Assembly: GCA_031261505.1 (NCBI GenBank) | Contig: JAISJN010000012.1 | Coordinates: 141,012-205,011, forward strand | DNA: 64,000 nucleotides | Origin: Clostridioides sp. | GTDB lineage: Bacteria > Bacillota > Clostridia > Peptostreptococcales > Peptostreptococcaceae | Direction of reading: 5' to 3' | Shown: in pieces, positions 45,964 through 54,833 of the stretch | Numbering within the stretch: the stretch's first letter is position 1 | How the letters are laid out: every line of letters starts with the position of its first letter | The notes under the pieces: model-generated | The model's input: only the letters and a program-made list of their open reading frames with translations | Databases searched by the model: none | Told to the model about the DNA's origin: nothing | Translations under genes and position numbers: made by a program

Positions 45964-48186
45964 TTATTTTAACGTATCACTCTCGATGTAGTTTAGATTT
46001 TTCCTGAGCTCGGTTGCCATTGTCCAGCCAATCGAACCGCTCTCAAACATCTCTTGAATTATCTTTCTCTCTATTTCAAGCGCTTTTACGTTTATTATCT
46101 TCTTATCTTTTTTGCTTGCCTTCGTACCTATAGGCCTTCTAGACATAAGGCGAATTCCATTGTAGTAACCTATGACCTTACCATACAGTTCCTTATTTGA
46201 ATCGTCCATATTGGAACTCAAATACCCTATTACATGGTCCGCAGTCGCTAGATGTATAGTCTGTATCTTTATCTGCCTGCTTACATCTTCATTTATCATA
46301 CTTCTGTCGATGAGCTTTTTAAATGGAAGCTTCCTTGCCCTGATAAATTTTCTAACCCTAAGGCTTAGACCATCTCCCCTAGATTCCTGTTTTATCTTCG
46401 TTCTAAGAATATTTTCACATTCTTCTGCTATGTCCTCGTCTATATCTCCACTCTCGACCATCTTGTTTATATATGCAATTTCCATTTTGAAACATTGAAC
46501 TAAGAGCTTCTTTTCTTCCTTACCTCTAAACTCCCAACTCTTATAGTAGGCGTTATCCTTATTTAACTGGTTGATCTGGTATCTGTATTCTGCAATCGCC
46601 ATACCTCTATACGGGTTTTTTGACTCGCTTTCATTCAATGCATCTATTGTTTTTTCCCAAATTTTTATCTGAATTCTCTTTAATTTTTTGTCGTAGTCGT
46701 TTTCTTTTTGCTCGTCTTTCTTCGCTATGATCGGAAGTACAAATGTCGCTATCATAAGTGTTATAAGTATTACACAGACTGCCAAAAACAATATTAAATC
46801 TCTATTTGGAAATATCATCCCATTATCCATTGTAAGCGGTATAGACATCACGGTTGCCAATGTCACCGAACCTCTTACCCCCGCCAATGTCGTCAACAAT
46901 GCGTCAAACCAGCCAAGTTCTTCGACTTCTGACTGAGTTTCACTCGCTACTGCAGATTTTTTATCCACAGTATTTTTTCCGACTTCTTGAGATTTCTTAT
47001 CATCTGAAGTTTCACTCGCTTCAAATCTATTCTCACCTTGCAAAATTTCCCATGTGTTTAACATGCCAAACTCGACTGCCAATTCATTTCCACTTAAATT
47101 ATTATTCACTATACCTATATCGTTCTTCTCTCTGTCTATAGCTGTCTGCCTTCTCATTTCCTTATCTCTGCGATTGTCGTTACTGTACATTAGAAGCACC
47201 CATAGGAACCTCAACAACAACAGTACAAAAGTTATTATTCCTGCATACAACATTGCTACCGGTATATCTATAGAAGATTCTAGATGAGCTCTCTGAATTA
47301 CTTTTGGTAGTTGAAAACCTACCATTGTAAATACAAATCCATTTAAGACATATACTAGAACTGACCATGTATTTTCAGACACTTCTCTTATTTTTGCGTT
47401 GGTGGATCCAGGTGTGTTTGTAGTCAAAGAGTACACCATTCCAGCTGCAACTACAGCCAATACCCCAGAAACTCCACATACTTCCTCTGCTATCATATAC
47501 ACTATGAACGGAGTCAACATATGTATTAGAACTTCAACTGTGATATCCTCCATACCTAGACCATTTATCCATTTTTCAAATAGGACGAATAAATACATCA
47601 GAATTATACCTATCAGCAATCCACCGATAGATACAGCAAAGAAATTCGCTGTTGCACTGAAGAGTGAAAATGTCCCTGTGAGCGCTGTTGCCATGGCAAA
47701 CTTAAAGCACACAAGTCCAGATGCGTCATTCATGAGACCCTCGCCTTCAATTATAGATGTAACTTTCTGTGGCAGAGATATCTTCTTCGAAAGTGCGCTT
47801 ACCGCTACGTAGTCCGTAGGAGAAAGTGCCGCCGCCAACGCAAAAGATGCCGCTAAATTGAGTGCTGGTACCAACCAATTTATTATGAATCCAAGTATTA
47901 CAACAGTTAAAATAACCAAGTACATCGCCATAGAAACTATGTTTTTTCTCTCAGACCAGAGAGACTTCTTGTTTGCGTGTTTCCCATCGTAAAACAATAG
48001 TGGTGCGATAAAAATCAATAGAAATGTGTGTGGATCGATCCCAATCGTTACTTCTGGATTAAAGATTTCAATTGTCGCTCCAATTGCAATCTGAATCAGT
48101 GGTATAGAAAAATACGGTAGAAATCTACTTATGATATTCGATGCGAGTATGCATATTAGGATGATTAATAGGTATCTTACAATAAT
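45964..48186 (-). CDS. CPA1-family Na+/H+ antiporter, start codon anomalous
   Basis: A monovalent cation/proton antiporter of the NhaP/YvgP type. The membrane domain contains PTDYVAVSALSKK, a core with GEGLMNDASGLVCF carrying the essential acidic ND pair, and GVRGSVTLATVMSIP. A long acidic cytosolic insertion (about residues 340-425) and a helical cytosolic tail follow. The first ATG-type codon in frame (TTG 48018) would cut off the first helix, because the same frame continues upstream with clear family sequence (RYLLIILIC, FSIPLIQIAIGATIE, GIDPHTFLLIF). That frame begins at ATT 48184-48186, eight bases after AAAGGAG; an ATG at 48188-48190 is one base out of frame. So either an AUU start or a one-base indel. 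Confidence 0.8.
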   Translation of the reverse strand: MIVRYLLIILICILASNIISRFLPYFSIPLIQIAIGATIEIFNPEVTIGIDPHTFLLIFIAPLLFYDGKHANKKSLWSERKNIVSMAMYLVILTVVILGFIINWLVPALNLAASFALAAALSPTDYVAVSALSKKISLPQKVTSIIEGEGLMNDASGLVCFKFAMATALTGTFSLFSATANFFAVSIGGLLIGIILMYLFVLFEKWINGLGMEDITVEVLIHMLTPFIVYMIAEEVCGVSGVLAVVAAGMVYSLTTNTPGSTNAKIREVSENTWSVLVYVLNGFVFTMVGFQLPKVIQRAHLESSIDIPVAMLYAGIITFVLLLLRFLWVLLMYSNDNRRDKEMRRQTAIDREKNDIGIVNNNLSGNELAVEFGMLNTWEILQGENRFEASETSDDKKSQEVGKNTVDKKSAVASETQSEVEELGWFDALLTTLAGVRGSVTLATVMSIPLTMDNGMIFPNRDLILFLAVCVILITLMIATFVLPIIAKKDEQKENDYDKKLKRIQIKIWEKTIDALNESESKNPYRGMAIAEYRYQINQLNKDNAYYKSWEFRGKEEKKLLVQCFKMEIAYINKMVESGDIDEDIAEECENILRTKIKQESRGDGLSLRVRKFIRARKLPFKKLIDRSMINEDVSRQIKIQTIHLATADHVIGYLSSNMDDSNKELYGKVIGYYNGIRLMSRRPIGTKASKKDKKIINVKALEIERKIIQEMFESGSIGWTMATELRKNLNYIESDTLK

Positions 48187-48401
48187 ACATCACACTCCTT
48201 TACGCTTTATTTATACTCTTTAATACTATTATAAAATAAATTCTTTCAAAAATAAATACTTATTCGAATATTTCCATATTTAATTTATTCTCAACTTATA
48301 CGAGCCTTAATTAATAGACATTTTATCGCAATTATCTACAAGTATATAAGTTTTTTACTTACCTAATTACTTGGCTCCGTACTTTTTTATATTCTTAGTT
48401 T

Positions 48402-49337
48402 TTATTCACTTTTTTCCATTATAGTTCTCTCAAGTTTTTTACTGAATTCGTAGGCTGCATCGTAGCCCATACCTTTTTGTCTGTGGTTCATCGCCGCCAC
48501 CTCGATTATCATGGCTGTATTTCTACCAGGTCTAACTGGTATCACTAATTTTTGAACCTTAACGCCCAAAATTTCCTCATTGTCGGTATCTAGTCCAAGT
48601 CTATCGTAGTATTTATCCTCTATCCAATGCTCAAGATGCACTGCCATATCTATCCTCTTTGAATTTTTAATCGCTCCGGCGCCGTACAAAGACCTGACAT
48701 CAATTATACCAAGCCCCCTGATTTCCATGAAATGCTTGATTAAATCAGGGGATTTTCCCATCAAAACGCCCTCATCTATCTCTGATATCTCAACGGAATC
48801 ATCCGCAACCAACCTATGCCCCCTCTGCACTAGCTCAAGACCTGTTTCTGATTTTCCGACATTGCTTCCACCCAAAATAAGCACGCCTATCCCGTACACA
48901 TCGACCAATACACCGTGTACAGTGGTAGATGGCGCCAAATGTATCTGAAGGTGGTTGAGTAGTTTCTTGCTTATATTCGTGGTAGTCTTCTCAGTACTCA
49001 ACAGAGCCCTTCCGTATTTCTCCGCAAAATGTATGGTCTCATCCATGACACCCATTCCAGTAGTGATAATCATGGCTGGAATATCGTATGAAAATAGCTT
49101 ATCTAATACCTTTACTCTCTTCTTATAATCGACCTTTTTAAAATAATTATGTTCCGACTTACCTATTATCTGGATTCTATCGTACGAAAAAAATTCAAAA
49201 TACCCAGACAACTGAAGTCCAGGCCTGTTGAGTTCACGAGCCTCAACATAAATATCCTTCCCCTCTGGCATATAAATAATCCCCAGATTTAACTGCTCTA
49301 TAATATCTTTTAAATTTATCCTCTTTCTCTCATCCAT
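48402..49337 (-). CDS. hprK: HPr kinase/phosphorylase
   Basis: A 311-residue bifunctional regulator that phosphorylates and dephosphorylates Ser46 of HPr, controlling carbon catabolite repression. Walker A: GGSNVGKSETGLELV; active-site HPr-binding motif ADDSVEI; C-terminal signature EIRGLGIIDVRSLYGAGA and the K3-type PVRPGRNTAMIIEVAAMNHR. The length is typical. It begins 17 bases after uvrC, so uvrC-hprK are co-transcribed. pfkA and pyk in the same window fit the glycolytic signals it reads. Confidence 0.96.
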   Translation of the reverse strand: MDERKRINLKDIIEQLNLGIIYMPEGKDIYVEARELNRPGLQLSGYFEFFSYDRIQIIGKSEHNYFKKVDYKKRVKVLDKLFSYDIPAMIITTGMGVMDETIHFAEKYGRALLSTEKTTTNISKKLLNHLQIHLAPSTTVHGVLVDVYGIGVLILGGSNVGKSETGLELVQRGHRLVADDSVEISEIDEGVLMGKSPDLIKHFMEIRGLGIIDVRSLYGAGAIKNSKRIDMAVHLEHWIEDKYYDRLGLDTDNEEILGVKVQKLVIPVRPGRNTAMIIEVAAMNHRQKGMGYDAAYEFSKKLERTIMEKSE

Positions 49338-49353
49338 ATTAATCCTCTTTTCA

Positions 49354-51168
49354 TTATTTTATCTTGTGGAAAAATTCATATACAGCCGTCGCTGATCCTT
49401 TGTTCATTCCCTCAACTTCGATCAATTGCTCCAAGCTTGCACTCTTTATAGCATCCACTCCCTGGAAATGGCTAAGTAAACTCTTCTTCCTCTTACTGCC
49501 TATTCCCTTTATATCGTCCAGCACTGATTTTGTCATCTTTTTATCCCTCAGGCTCCTGTGGTAGGAGATTGCGTAGTGGTGAACCTCTTCTTGAATTCCA
49601 GCTACAAACCTATACAGGTTAGATGTCTTGTCTAACTCGATCTCCGCCTTAGCATTTACGAGCCCCTTTGTCCTGTGGTAATCGTCCTTGTACATACCCC
49701 ATAGTGGTATATCTAGCCCATAGGTATCTAATATCCTCTTGACCGCACTCACTTGACCCTTTCCTCCATCTAAAAGCATGAGATCTGGTAGGCTTCCGTA
49801 TTTCAGCCTTCTCTCAACAATCTCCGCCATTGAGCTGTAGTCATCTGGGCCTTCCACTGTCTTAATCTTATACCTTCTATATTCCTTCTTGTCTTTTTTT
49901 CCTCCCGTGTAGACCACCATAGTACCTATTGAGTCAACACCTTGGATGTTTGAAATATCAAAGGACTCTATCCTGTTTGGAAGTTTTTCTAAGTCTAGCA
50001 ATTTCTTTAATTCCTCCAAGGCTCCCATGCTCTTCTGGTAGACTCTACTATTTGTATCGGAGAATTTTTCTAGATACTCTATGGCGTTTTTCCTCACCAT
50101 TTCTACTAGGTTTTTCTTCTCGCCCTTTTGAGGAACTCGTACGCTCACCTTCTGTCCCTTTTTATCAGTAAGCCATTCTTCTACGATTTCACCGTCCTCT
50201 ATCTCATCTTCTATAATTAATTCTTTTGGAATATACTCCTGACTCATGTAGAACTGTTTCACAAACGAGCCTAGGATTGCAGATCTCTGGCTCCCAAGCA
50301 CCCCCTGTAAAATATAATGTTCCCTACCGACAATTTTACCGTTTCTGATGAAGAACACCTGTACGCATGCCTCGTCGTGTGCCCTCGCCATAGCTATTAC
50401 ATCTTGATTGATATCCGATCCAGCGCTCACGATCTTTTGTTTTTGGACAAGTTCCTCTAAACTCCTTATCCTATCCCTGTACATAGCTGCATCCTCGTAA
50501 TTGTACTGCTCAGCGCTCACATTCATCTTTCCAGTCAGTATATCTATCAGCTTTTCTTCTTTTCCCGATAGACAGTAGAGTATCTCATCGACCATCTCCA
50601 TGTACTCTTCCTTGGATACATTTCCCGTACAAGGACCTGAGCATTTTTTTATATGATAATTTAAACAAGGTCTCATTTTATTTTCAATAGCCCTATCTAT
50701 GTCGATATTACAGCTCCTAATTGGGTACACATCCCTTATTACCTCTAATGTATCGTTGACCGCTGTCACATTTGTATATGGTCCAAAGTACTTTGCCTTG
50801 TCCTTTAATACCTTTCTCACCTTCATTATCCTCGGGTAGTCCTCTTGAACAGTGACCTTTATATATGGATAGGTCTTGTCGTCCCTAAGAAGTACGTTGT
50901 ACTTAGGCTTATATCTCTTTATGAGATTGCACTCGAGGATCAACGCCTCTAGCTCAGAATCCGTTATTATATACTCAAAACTAACTATATTCGATACCAT
51001 CGACCTGACCTTTGATGTATGGTTCTTTGAAGATTGGAAGTACTGCCTTACTCTATTCTTTAGCGATATCGCCTTTCCTACATATATTATATTTTCGTAT
51101 TTATCCTTCATCAAGTAAACTCCTGGTTGTGCTGGGAGTGTTTTTAAATGTTCTTTTATATCAAACAT
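49354..51168 (-). CDS. uvrC: UvrABC system protein C (excinuclease subunit)
   Basis: A 604-residue nucleotide excision repair nuclease. GIY-YIG domain at the start (PAQPGVYLMKDKYENIIYVGKA) makes the 3' incision; a UVR motif (about 195-230, VSAEQYNYEDAAMYRDRI) binds UvrB; the RNase H-like domain (DISNIQG, LMLLDGGKGQVSA) makes the 5' incision; a C-terminal helix-hairpin-helix pair ends SLEQLIEVEGMNKGSA. Cys pairs in the linker (CLNYHIKKCSGPCTG) could bind an FeS cluster. All domains are complete. uvrA and uvrB lie about 7 kb away. Confidence 0.96.
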   Translation of the reverse strand: MFDIKEHLKTLPAQPGVYLMKDKYENIIYVGKAISLKNRVRQYFQSSKNHTSKVRSMVSNIVSFEYIITDSELEALILECNLIKRYKPKYNVLLRDDKTYPYIKVTVQEDYPRIMKVRKVLKDKAKYFGPYTNVTAVNDTLEVIRDVYPIRSCNIDIDRAIENKMRPCLNYHIKKCSGPCTGNVSKEEYMEMVDEILYCLSGKEEKLIDILTGKMNVSAEQYNYEDAAMYRDRIRSLEELVQKQKIVSAGSDINQDVIAMARAHDEACVQVFFIRNGKIVGREHYILQGVLGSQRSAILGSFVKQFYMSQEYIPKELIIEDEIEDGEIVEEWLTDKKGQKVSVRVPQKGEKKNLVEMVRKNAIEYLEKFSDTNSRVYQKSMGALEELKKLLDLEKLPNRIESFDISNIQGVDSIGTMVVYTGGKKDKKEYRRYKIKTVEGPDDYSSMAEIVERRLKYGSLPDLMLLDGGKGQVSAVKRILDTYGLDIPLWGMYKDDYHRTKGLVNAKAEIELDKTSNLYRFVAGIQEEVHHYAISYHRSLRDKKMTKSVLDDIKGIGSKRKKSLLSHFQGVDAIKSASLEQLIEVEGMNKGSATAVYEFFHKIK

Positions 51169-51221
51169 AATTTGTATTCACACCTCTTTTTGCTATTTAA
51201 TCTACGCCTTATTTTATATTA

Positions 51222-51325
51222 CCTTTATTAACTATTTTTTTAAATAGTAATTCAATTATTTAAATATACTACACTTATATAAAGTTATACCGGCCTTATT
51301 AACTATTTTTTTAAATATTACTCAA
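51222..51325. repeat. Two ~30-bp direct repeats
   Basis: CTTTATTAACTATTTTTTTAAATAGTA near 51222 recurs as CCTTATTAACTATTTTTTTAAATATTA near 51294, 72 bases apart. Function unknown; it lies upstream of uvrC. Confidence 0.75.
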
Positions 51326-51474
51326 CTTAATCTAATAATTTATCCAAGCATGATAATTTATCTAAACAATCACTACGCTCATTATACCAAAAATAAGCTC
51401 GAGCAACATGGAAGTTTAACAATTAAATATCATTAAATTCACGGTGAAAATAGAACTCATATCCTTTATTCTCT

Positions 51475-51536
51475 ACCCTCGTTAGCTCGGACTAACAAGG
51501 CTTTTCGCTTATTATCATTTTGAGAATGGCGAGGGT
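51475..51536. other. Unassigned structured element upstream of oppA
   Basis: ACCCTCG (51475-51481) pairs with CGAGGGT (51530-51536), enclosing a TTAG-ctcgga-CTAA hairpin and further pairings. On the plus strand CTTTTCTC follows. It lies about 230 bases before oppA and could be a leader element, terminator or small RNA on either strand. It matches no riboswitch class I can recall. Confidence 0.45.
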
Positions 51537-51629
51537 GCTTTTCTCACTCACCTTATTAATGTATGAATTATTTCAAAATTCCTTAATTAATTAAAGTGCC
51601 TTTGTCGCCATTTACCCCATTTTGACATA

Positions 51630-51653
51630 TTTTGTCGAAATTGGTCGACAAAA
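51630..51653. promoter_or_regulatory. Perfect 9-6-9 dyad upstream of oppA, candidate operator
   Basis: TTTTGTCGA, six bases, TCGACAAAA. No T-run follows, so a protein-binding operator is more likely than a terminator. A TACAAT box (51681-51686) and a TATAAT box (51702-51707) lie just downstream. Confidence 0.5.
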
Positions 51654-51719
51654 ACATCAGTTATTTTCGCAAAACCCATATACAATAATCTGAACATTTA
51701 ATATAATTAAATAGAGAAA

Positions 51720-51735
51720 CGTTTTCTCGAAAACG
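51720..51735. promoter_or_regulatory. Short dyad CGTTTTC-TC-GAAAACG in the oppA leader
   Basis: A 7-2-7 inverted repeat between the candidate -10 boxes and the ribosome site GGGAGGT of oppA. It could be a second operator or a leader hairpin; it does not match the CcpA cre consensus well. Confidence 0.4.
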
Positions 51736-51764
51736 ACATCATTTTATTTAAGGGAGGTAGTAAT

Positions 51765-53414
51765 ATGCAATTAAAAAAGAAAGTTGGAGTTTTATCATTA
51801 ATCTGTATGATGACAGCAACTGGTTTAGTTGGATGCGGGGGCAAAAAATCGGGTGCAGTAGACGGGTACACAGTACTTGCCAATATCAACGCAAGAAAAG
51901 CAATTGACTTATGTATAGACAGACAACAAATGTGCGATGTACTTCTTGCAAACGGTTCGTTCCCTGCCAAGTACTTTACAGCGACTAATTTCGCTTTTGA
52001 CGAAAATGGTAAAGACTACACAGATTTGCTAAAGGCTGCTGGAGTAGATGCCGGTAAGCAAGACGATAAAGCGGCTGCGGAACTTTGGGCTAAGGCTAAA
52101 GAAGAAGTTGGATTTGACAAGGTTGAACTTGAAATCATCACTCAAGACTCTGAAATAGCTGTAAAACTAGCTGAATTCTACCAAGCAGAGATGCAAGAAG
52201 CCTTGGAAGGTTGTACAGTAAAAGTACAGCAAGTACCTTTCAAACAACAGCTTGAAAAACAAGATAAGAGAGATTTCCAATTATCAATGGCAGGTTGGGT
52301 TCCAGATTATCCAGACCCACTTACATTCTTGGACACAATGGTAACAGGAAAGAAATACTCAGATAACACAGGATACTCTAATAAAGAGTACGATAAATTG
52401 ATAGACCAGGCTAAAAACGAAAAAGATCAGAAAAAATCATGGGATTTATTTGCTAAGGCAGAAAAAATGTTGCTAGACGATATGTACTTTGTTCCGACTT
52501 ACCAGAGGACAACTGCATCCCTTACTAAACCAGAAGTAACAGGTATAGTAAACGGAACATTCGGTGCTAAACAGTCTTTCAAATGGGCAGATGGCAAGAA
52601 CCATGAATTGAACTTAACAGAAGGATCAGACATACCTTCAATGGACCCAGCTAAGGCTACTGATACTACTTCATCACTAGCTCTTAATAACACTATGGAC
52701 GGACTTACTAGAATCGATGGAGAAGGTAATGCGGTTCCAGGTCTTGCAGAAAGCTGGAGTACTTCAGCAGATGGACTTACTTGGACATTCAAGATAAGAC
52801 AAGGTCAGAAATGGTCTAACGGAGACCCTATAACTGCAGGCGACTTCGAATACGCTTGGAAGAGACTTTTAAATCCAGATACTAAATCTACATACGGATG
52901 GATTATGTATGATATAGATGGTGCTGAAAAAGCCAATACTGAAGGCGGAGATGCTGTAGATAAAGTAGCAGTAAAGGCAGTTGACGACAATACTCTAGAA
53001 GTAAAATTAAACAGACCAGTTACTTACTTCGACAAACTAGTCTTCGATGCTAGATTCCTACCAGTTGATAAGAAATTCGTCGAAGAAAAAGGTGATAAAT
53101 TCGGTACTACAAAGGACGACACAAACTACTGTGGACCTTTCACTATGACTACATGGAAATTAGAAGACCAGTTCGCTATGACTAAGAACGAAAACTACTG
53201 GGATAAATCTACTGTAAAATTAAATAAAATAAACTTCAAGATAGTTAAAGACGATAATGCAAGACTTAACCTATATGAAAAAGGCGACGTAGATAGAATA
53301 GGTCTATCTTCAGATCAGATAGCTAAATACAAAAACGACAAAAATTTAAGCTACATTAAAGAAGCAGGAGTATTCTACTTCGAAATAAACGGTAGCGGAA
53401 AAGCTGGTAAATAG
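51765..53414 (+). CDS. oppA: Oligopeptide ABC transporter substrate-binding lipoprotein in circularly permuted order
   Basis: A 549-residue family-5 solute-binding lipoprotein (lipobox LVGC, Cys24). The domain order is unusual. Residues about 38-275 match the normal C-terminal half (NARKAIDLCIDRQQM, LAEFYQAEMQEAL, AGWVPDYPDPLTFLD, GYSNKEYDKLID, and the family's usual end FGAKQSFKWA). Then comes DGKNHELNLTEGSDIPSMDPAKATDT, the normal mature N-terminus, followed by GLAESWSTSADGLTWTFKIR, GDFEYAWKRLL and YCGPFTM, ending at VFYFEIN-GSGKAGK. In ordinary OppA the FYFEIN strand runs directly into the ARKAI segment, so the halves are swapped around an intact signal peptide, each present once, at normal total length. 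Strong GGGAGGT site; first gene of dppA/oppABCDF-type operon. Confidence 0.85.
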   Translation: MQLKKKVGVLSLICMMTATGLVGCGGKKSGAVDGYTVLANINARKAIDLCIDRQQMCDVLLANGSFPAKYFTATNFAFDENGKDYTDLLKAAGVDAGKQDDKAAAELWAKAKEEVGFDKVELEIITQDSEIAVKLAEFYQAEMQEALEGCTVKVQQVPFKQQLEKQDKRDFQLSMAGWVPDYPDPLTFLDTMVTGKKYSDNTGYSNKEYDKLIDQAKNEKDQKKSWDLFAKAEKMLLDDMYFVPTYQRTTASLTKPEVTGIVNGTFGAKQSFKWADGKNHELNLTEGSDIPSMDPAKATDTTSSLALNNTMDGLTRIDGEGNAVPGLAESWSTSADGLTWTFKIRQGQKWSNGDPITAGDFEYAWKRLLNPDTKSTYGWIMYDIDGAEKANTEGGDAVDKVAVKAVDDNTLEVKLNRPVTYFDKLVFDARFLPVDKKFVEEKGDKFGTTKDDTNYCGPFTMTTWKLEDQFAMTKNENYWDKSTVKLNKINFKIVKDDNARLNLYEKGDVDRIGLSSDQIAKYKNDKNLSYIKEAGVFYFEINGSGKAGK

Positions 53415-53444
53415 ACAAAAGATTTAAGCAAGGGGGTTGGAAAG

Positions 53445-53810
53445 GTGAAACGTGTTTTGAAATTAGTACTAATCGATTTAATTGTGAGCCTAGTTTACAG
53501 TTTATTCTGTGGATTTAAAGGATACTCATTTATAAACTGTTCCTTTACTGTAGGAATGTTCTTATTGTTTGCCGGTGCAATGTGTTTTGTTTGGGAAAAA
53601 GGCTTTTTCGATATCCCACTGTACTCCTTCAATAAGTTTGCACAATCCTTTAGGAAAAAGAAAGGTTTCATGGTAGATGAAGAATCTCTGACTCTTGACG
53701 ATTTTGTACTTGGAAAACATAATTTCGCCTATACCAACCCTCTACTTTTTTCTGGGATTATAATCTCGGTGACGACATTTGTATTAAGTTATATCGTCTA
53801 CGCTATCTAA
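53445..53810 (+). CDS. DUF3899-type small membrane protein
   Basis: A 121-residue protein with a likely first helix (residues 5-25), a second (about 30-50) and a third at the C-terminus (SGIIISVTTFVLSYIVYAI). The cytosolic loop contains SFRKKKGFMVDEESLTLDDF. The layout matches the small DUF3899 proteins often found beside opp genes in Bacillota; function unknown. GTG start with AAGGGGGTTGG upstream. Position between oppA and oppB suggests co-transcription and possibly a role in the permease. Confidence 0.65.
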   Translation: MKRVLKLVLIDLIVSLVYSLFCGFKGYSFINCSFTVGMFLLFAGAMCFVWEKGFFDIPLYSFNKFAQSFRKKKGFMVDEESLTLDDFVLGKHNFAYTNPLLFSGIIISVTTFVLSYIVYAI

Positions 53811-53882
53811 ACATACAATCACAAGCATTTATGTTTGTATTGTAAAAGGGTTTTAATATTATAAATTACAGGGGGTGTAGCG

Positions 53883-54833
53883 ATGTTTCGCTATATTTTA
53901 AAACGTGTCGCTTATATGCTAGTGACATTGCTCGTAGTAATATCCGTAACCTTCTTCTTAGTTAGGTTACTTCCGGGATCGCCTTTTGATGACAGTAAAC
54001 TTACTCCTCAACAAATAGCTCTCGTAAATCATCAATACGGACTAGATGCACCAGTTCCAGTGCAGTTCGCCAAATACCTTGGCAACATAGTCTTCCACGG
54101 AAACATGGGAACAGCATTCCAATGGGATAATAAACCAGTTACAGGAATAATAAAGGCTCGTATAGGATCTTCTGCAATGATAGGAGCTCAGTCGCTGGTA
54201 CTCGGTACGATCGTAGGCCTTGGTCTAGGTATAATCTCAGCACTTAAAAAGAATTCTATCTGGGATCAACTCGCAACAATCATCTCAGTACTCGGAGTAT
54301 CCGTTCCATCGTTCGTATTCGCTGCAGTCTTGCAGTACTCTTTAGGACTGAAGGCAGGTTGGTTTCCTGTTACATGGGGTGTACCACTAGGAGTAAGCTT
54401 TAGGTATTCCTGGACCCTACTTCCATCTGTAGCCCTCTCATTCTTTACCATTTCGACCGTATGTCGTTTTGCCAGAGCTGAACTAGTTGAAGTTCTCGGT
54501 TCTGATTACATCATAACAGCTAGGTCAAAGGGTTTGACTGGAGCTCAGGTAATCGTTAAACATGCTATAAGAAACGCTTTAATTCCGGTTATTACAGTAC
54601 TTGGACCTCTAGTAGTAAGTCTACTTACAGGATCATTGGTTATCGAAAAAGTTTTCGCAGTGCCAGGACTTGGTGATTTACTAGTAAAAGCTATAAGTAC
54701 TAACGACCTATTCGTAATCTCAGGTGTCGCAATATTCTACAGTGCACTTTACATTTTCTCAGTGCTAGTAGTCGATATATTGTACGGAGTAATAGATCCT
54801 AGAATACGTCTAGCTGAAGGAGGTAAAGCATAA
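53883..54833 (+). CDS. oppB: Oligopeptide ABC transporter permease OppB
   Basis: A 316-residue inner-membrane permease with six helices. It shows the DppB/OppB start (MFRYILKRVAYMLVTLLVV), LLPGSPF, HQYGLDAPVPVQFAKYLGN, and the EAA-type cytosolic loop YIITARSKGLTGAQVIVKHAIRNALIPVIT. It forms the channel with OppC. The start follows GGGGGTG. The stop overlaps the OppC start (ATAATGG at 54831-54836), typical translational coupling. Confidence 0.95.
   Translation: MFRYILKRVAYMLVTLLVVISVTFFLVRLLPGSPFDDSKLTPQQIALVNHQYGLDAPVPVQFAKYLGNIVFHGNMGTAFQWDNKPVTGIIKARIGSSAMIGAQSLVLGTIVGLGLGIISALKKNSIWDQLATIISVLGVSVPSFVFAAVLQYSLGLKAGWFPVTWGVPLGVSFRYSWTLLPSVALSFFTISTVCRFARAELVEVLGSDYIITARSKGLTGAQVIVKHAIRNALIPVITVLGPLVVSLLTGSLVIEKVFAVPGLGDLLVKAISTNDLFVISGVAIFYSALYIFSVLVVDILYGVIDPRIRLAEGGKA

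Noticed and set aside
51475..51536. T-box or SAM riboswitch before oppA
   Set aside because: There is no GGTGGNACCGCG T-box sequence and no S-box core; only a stem-loop can be supported.
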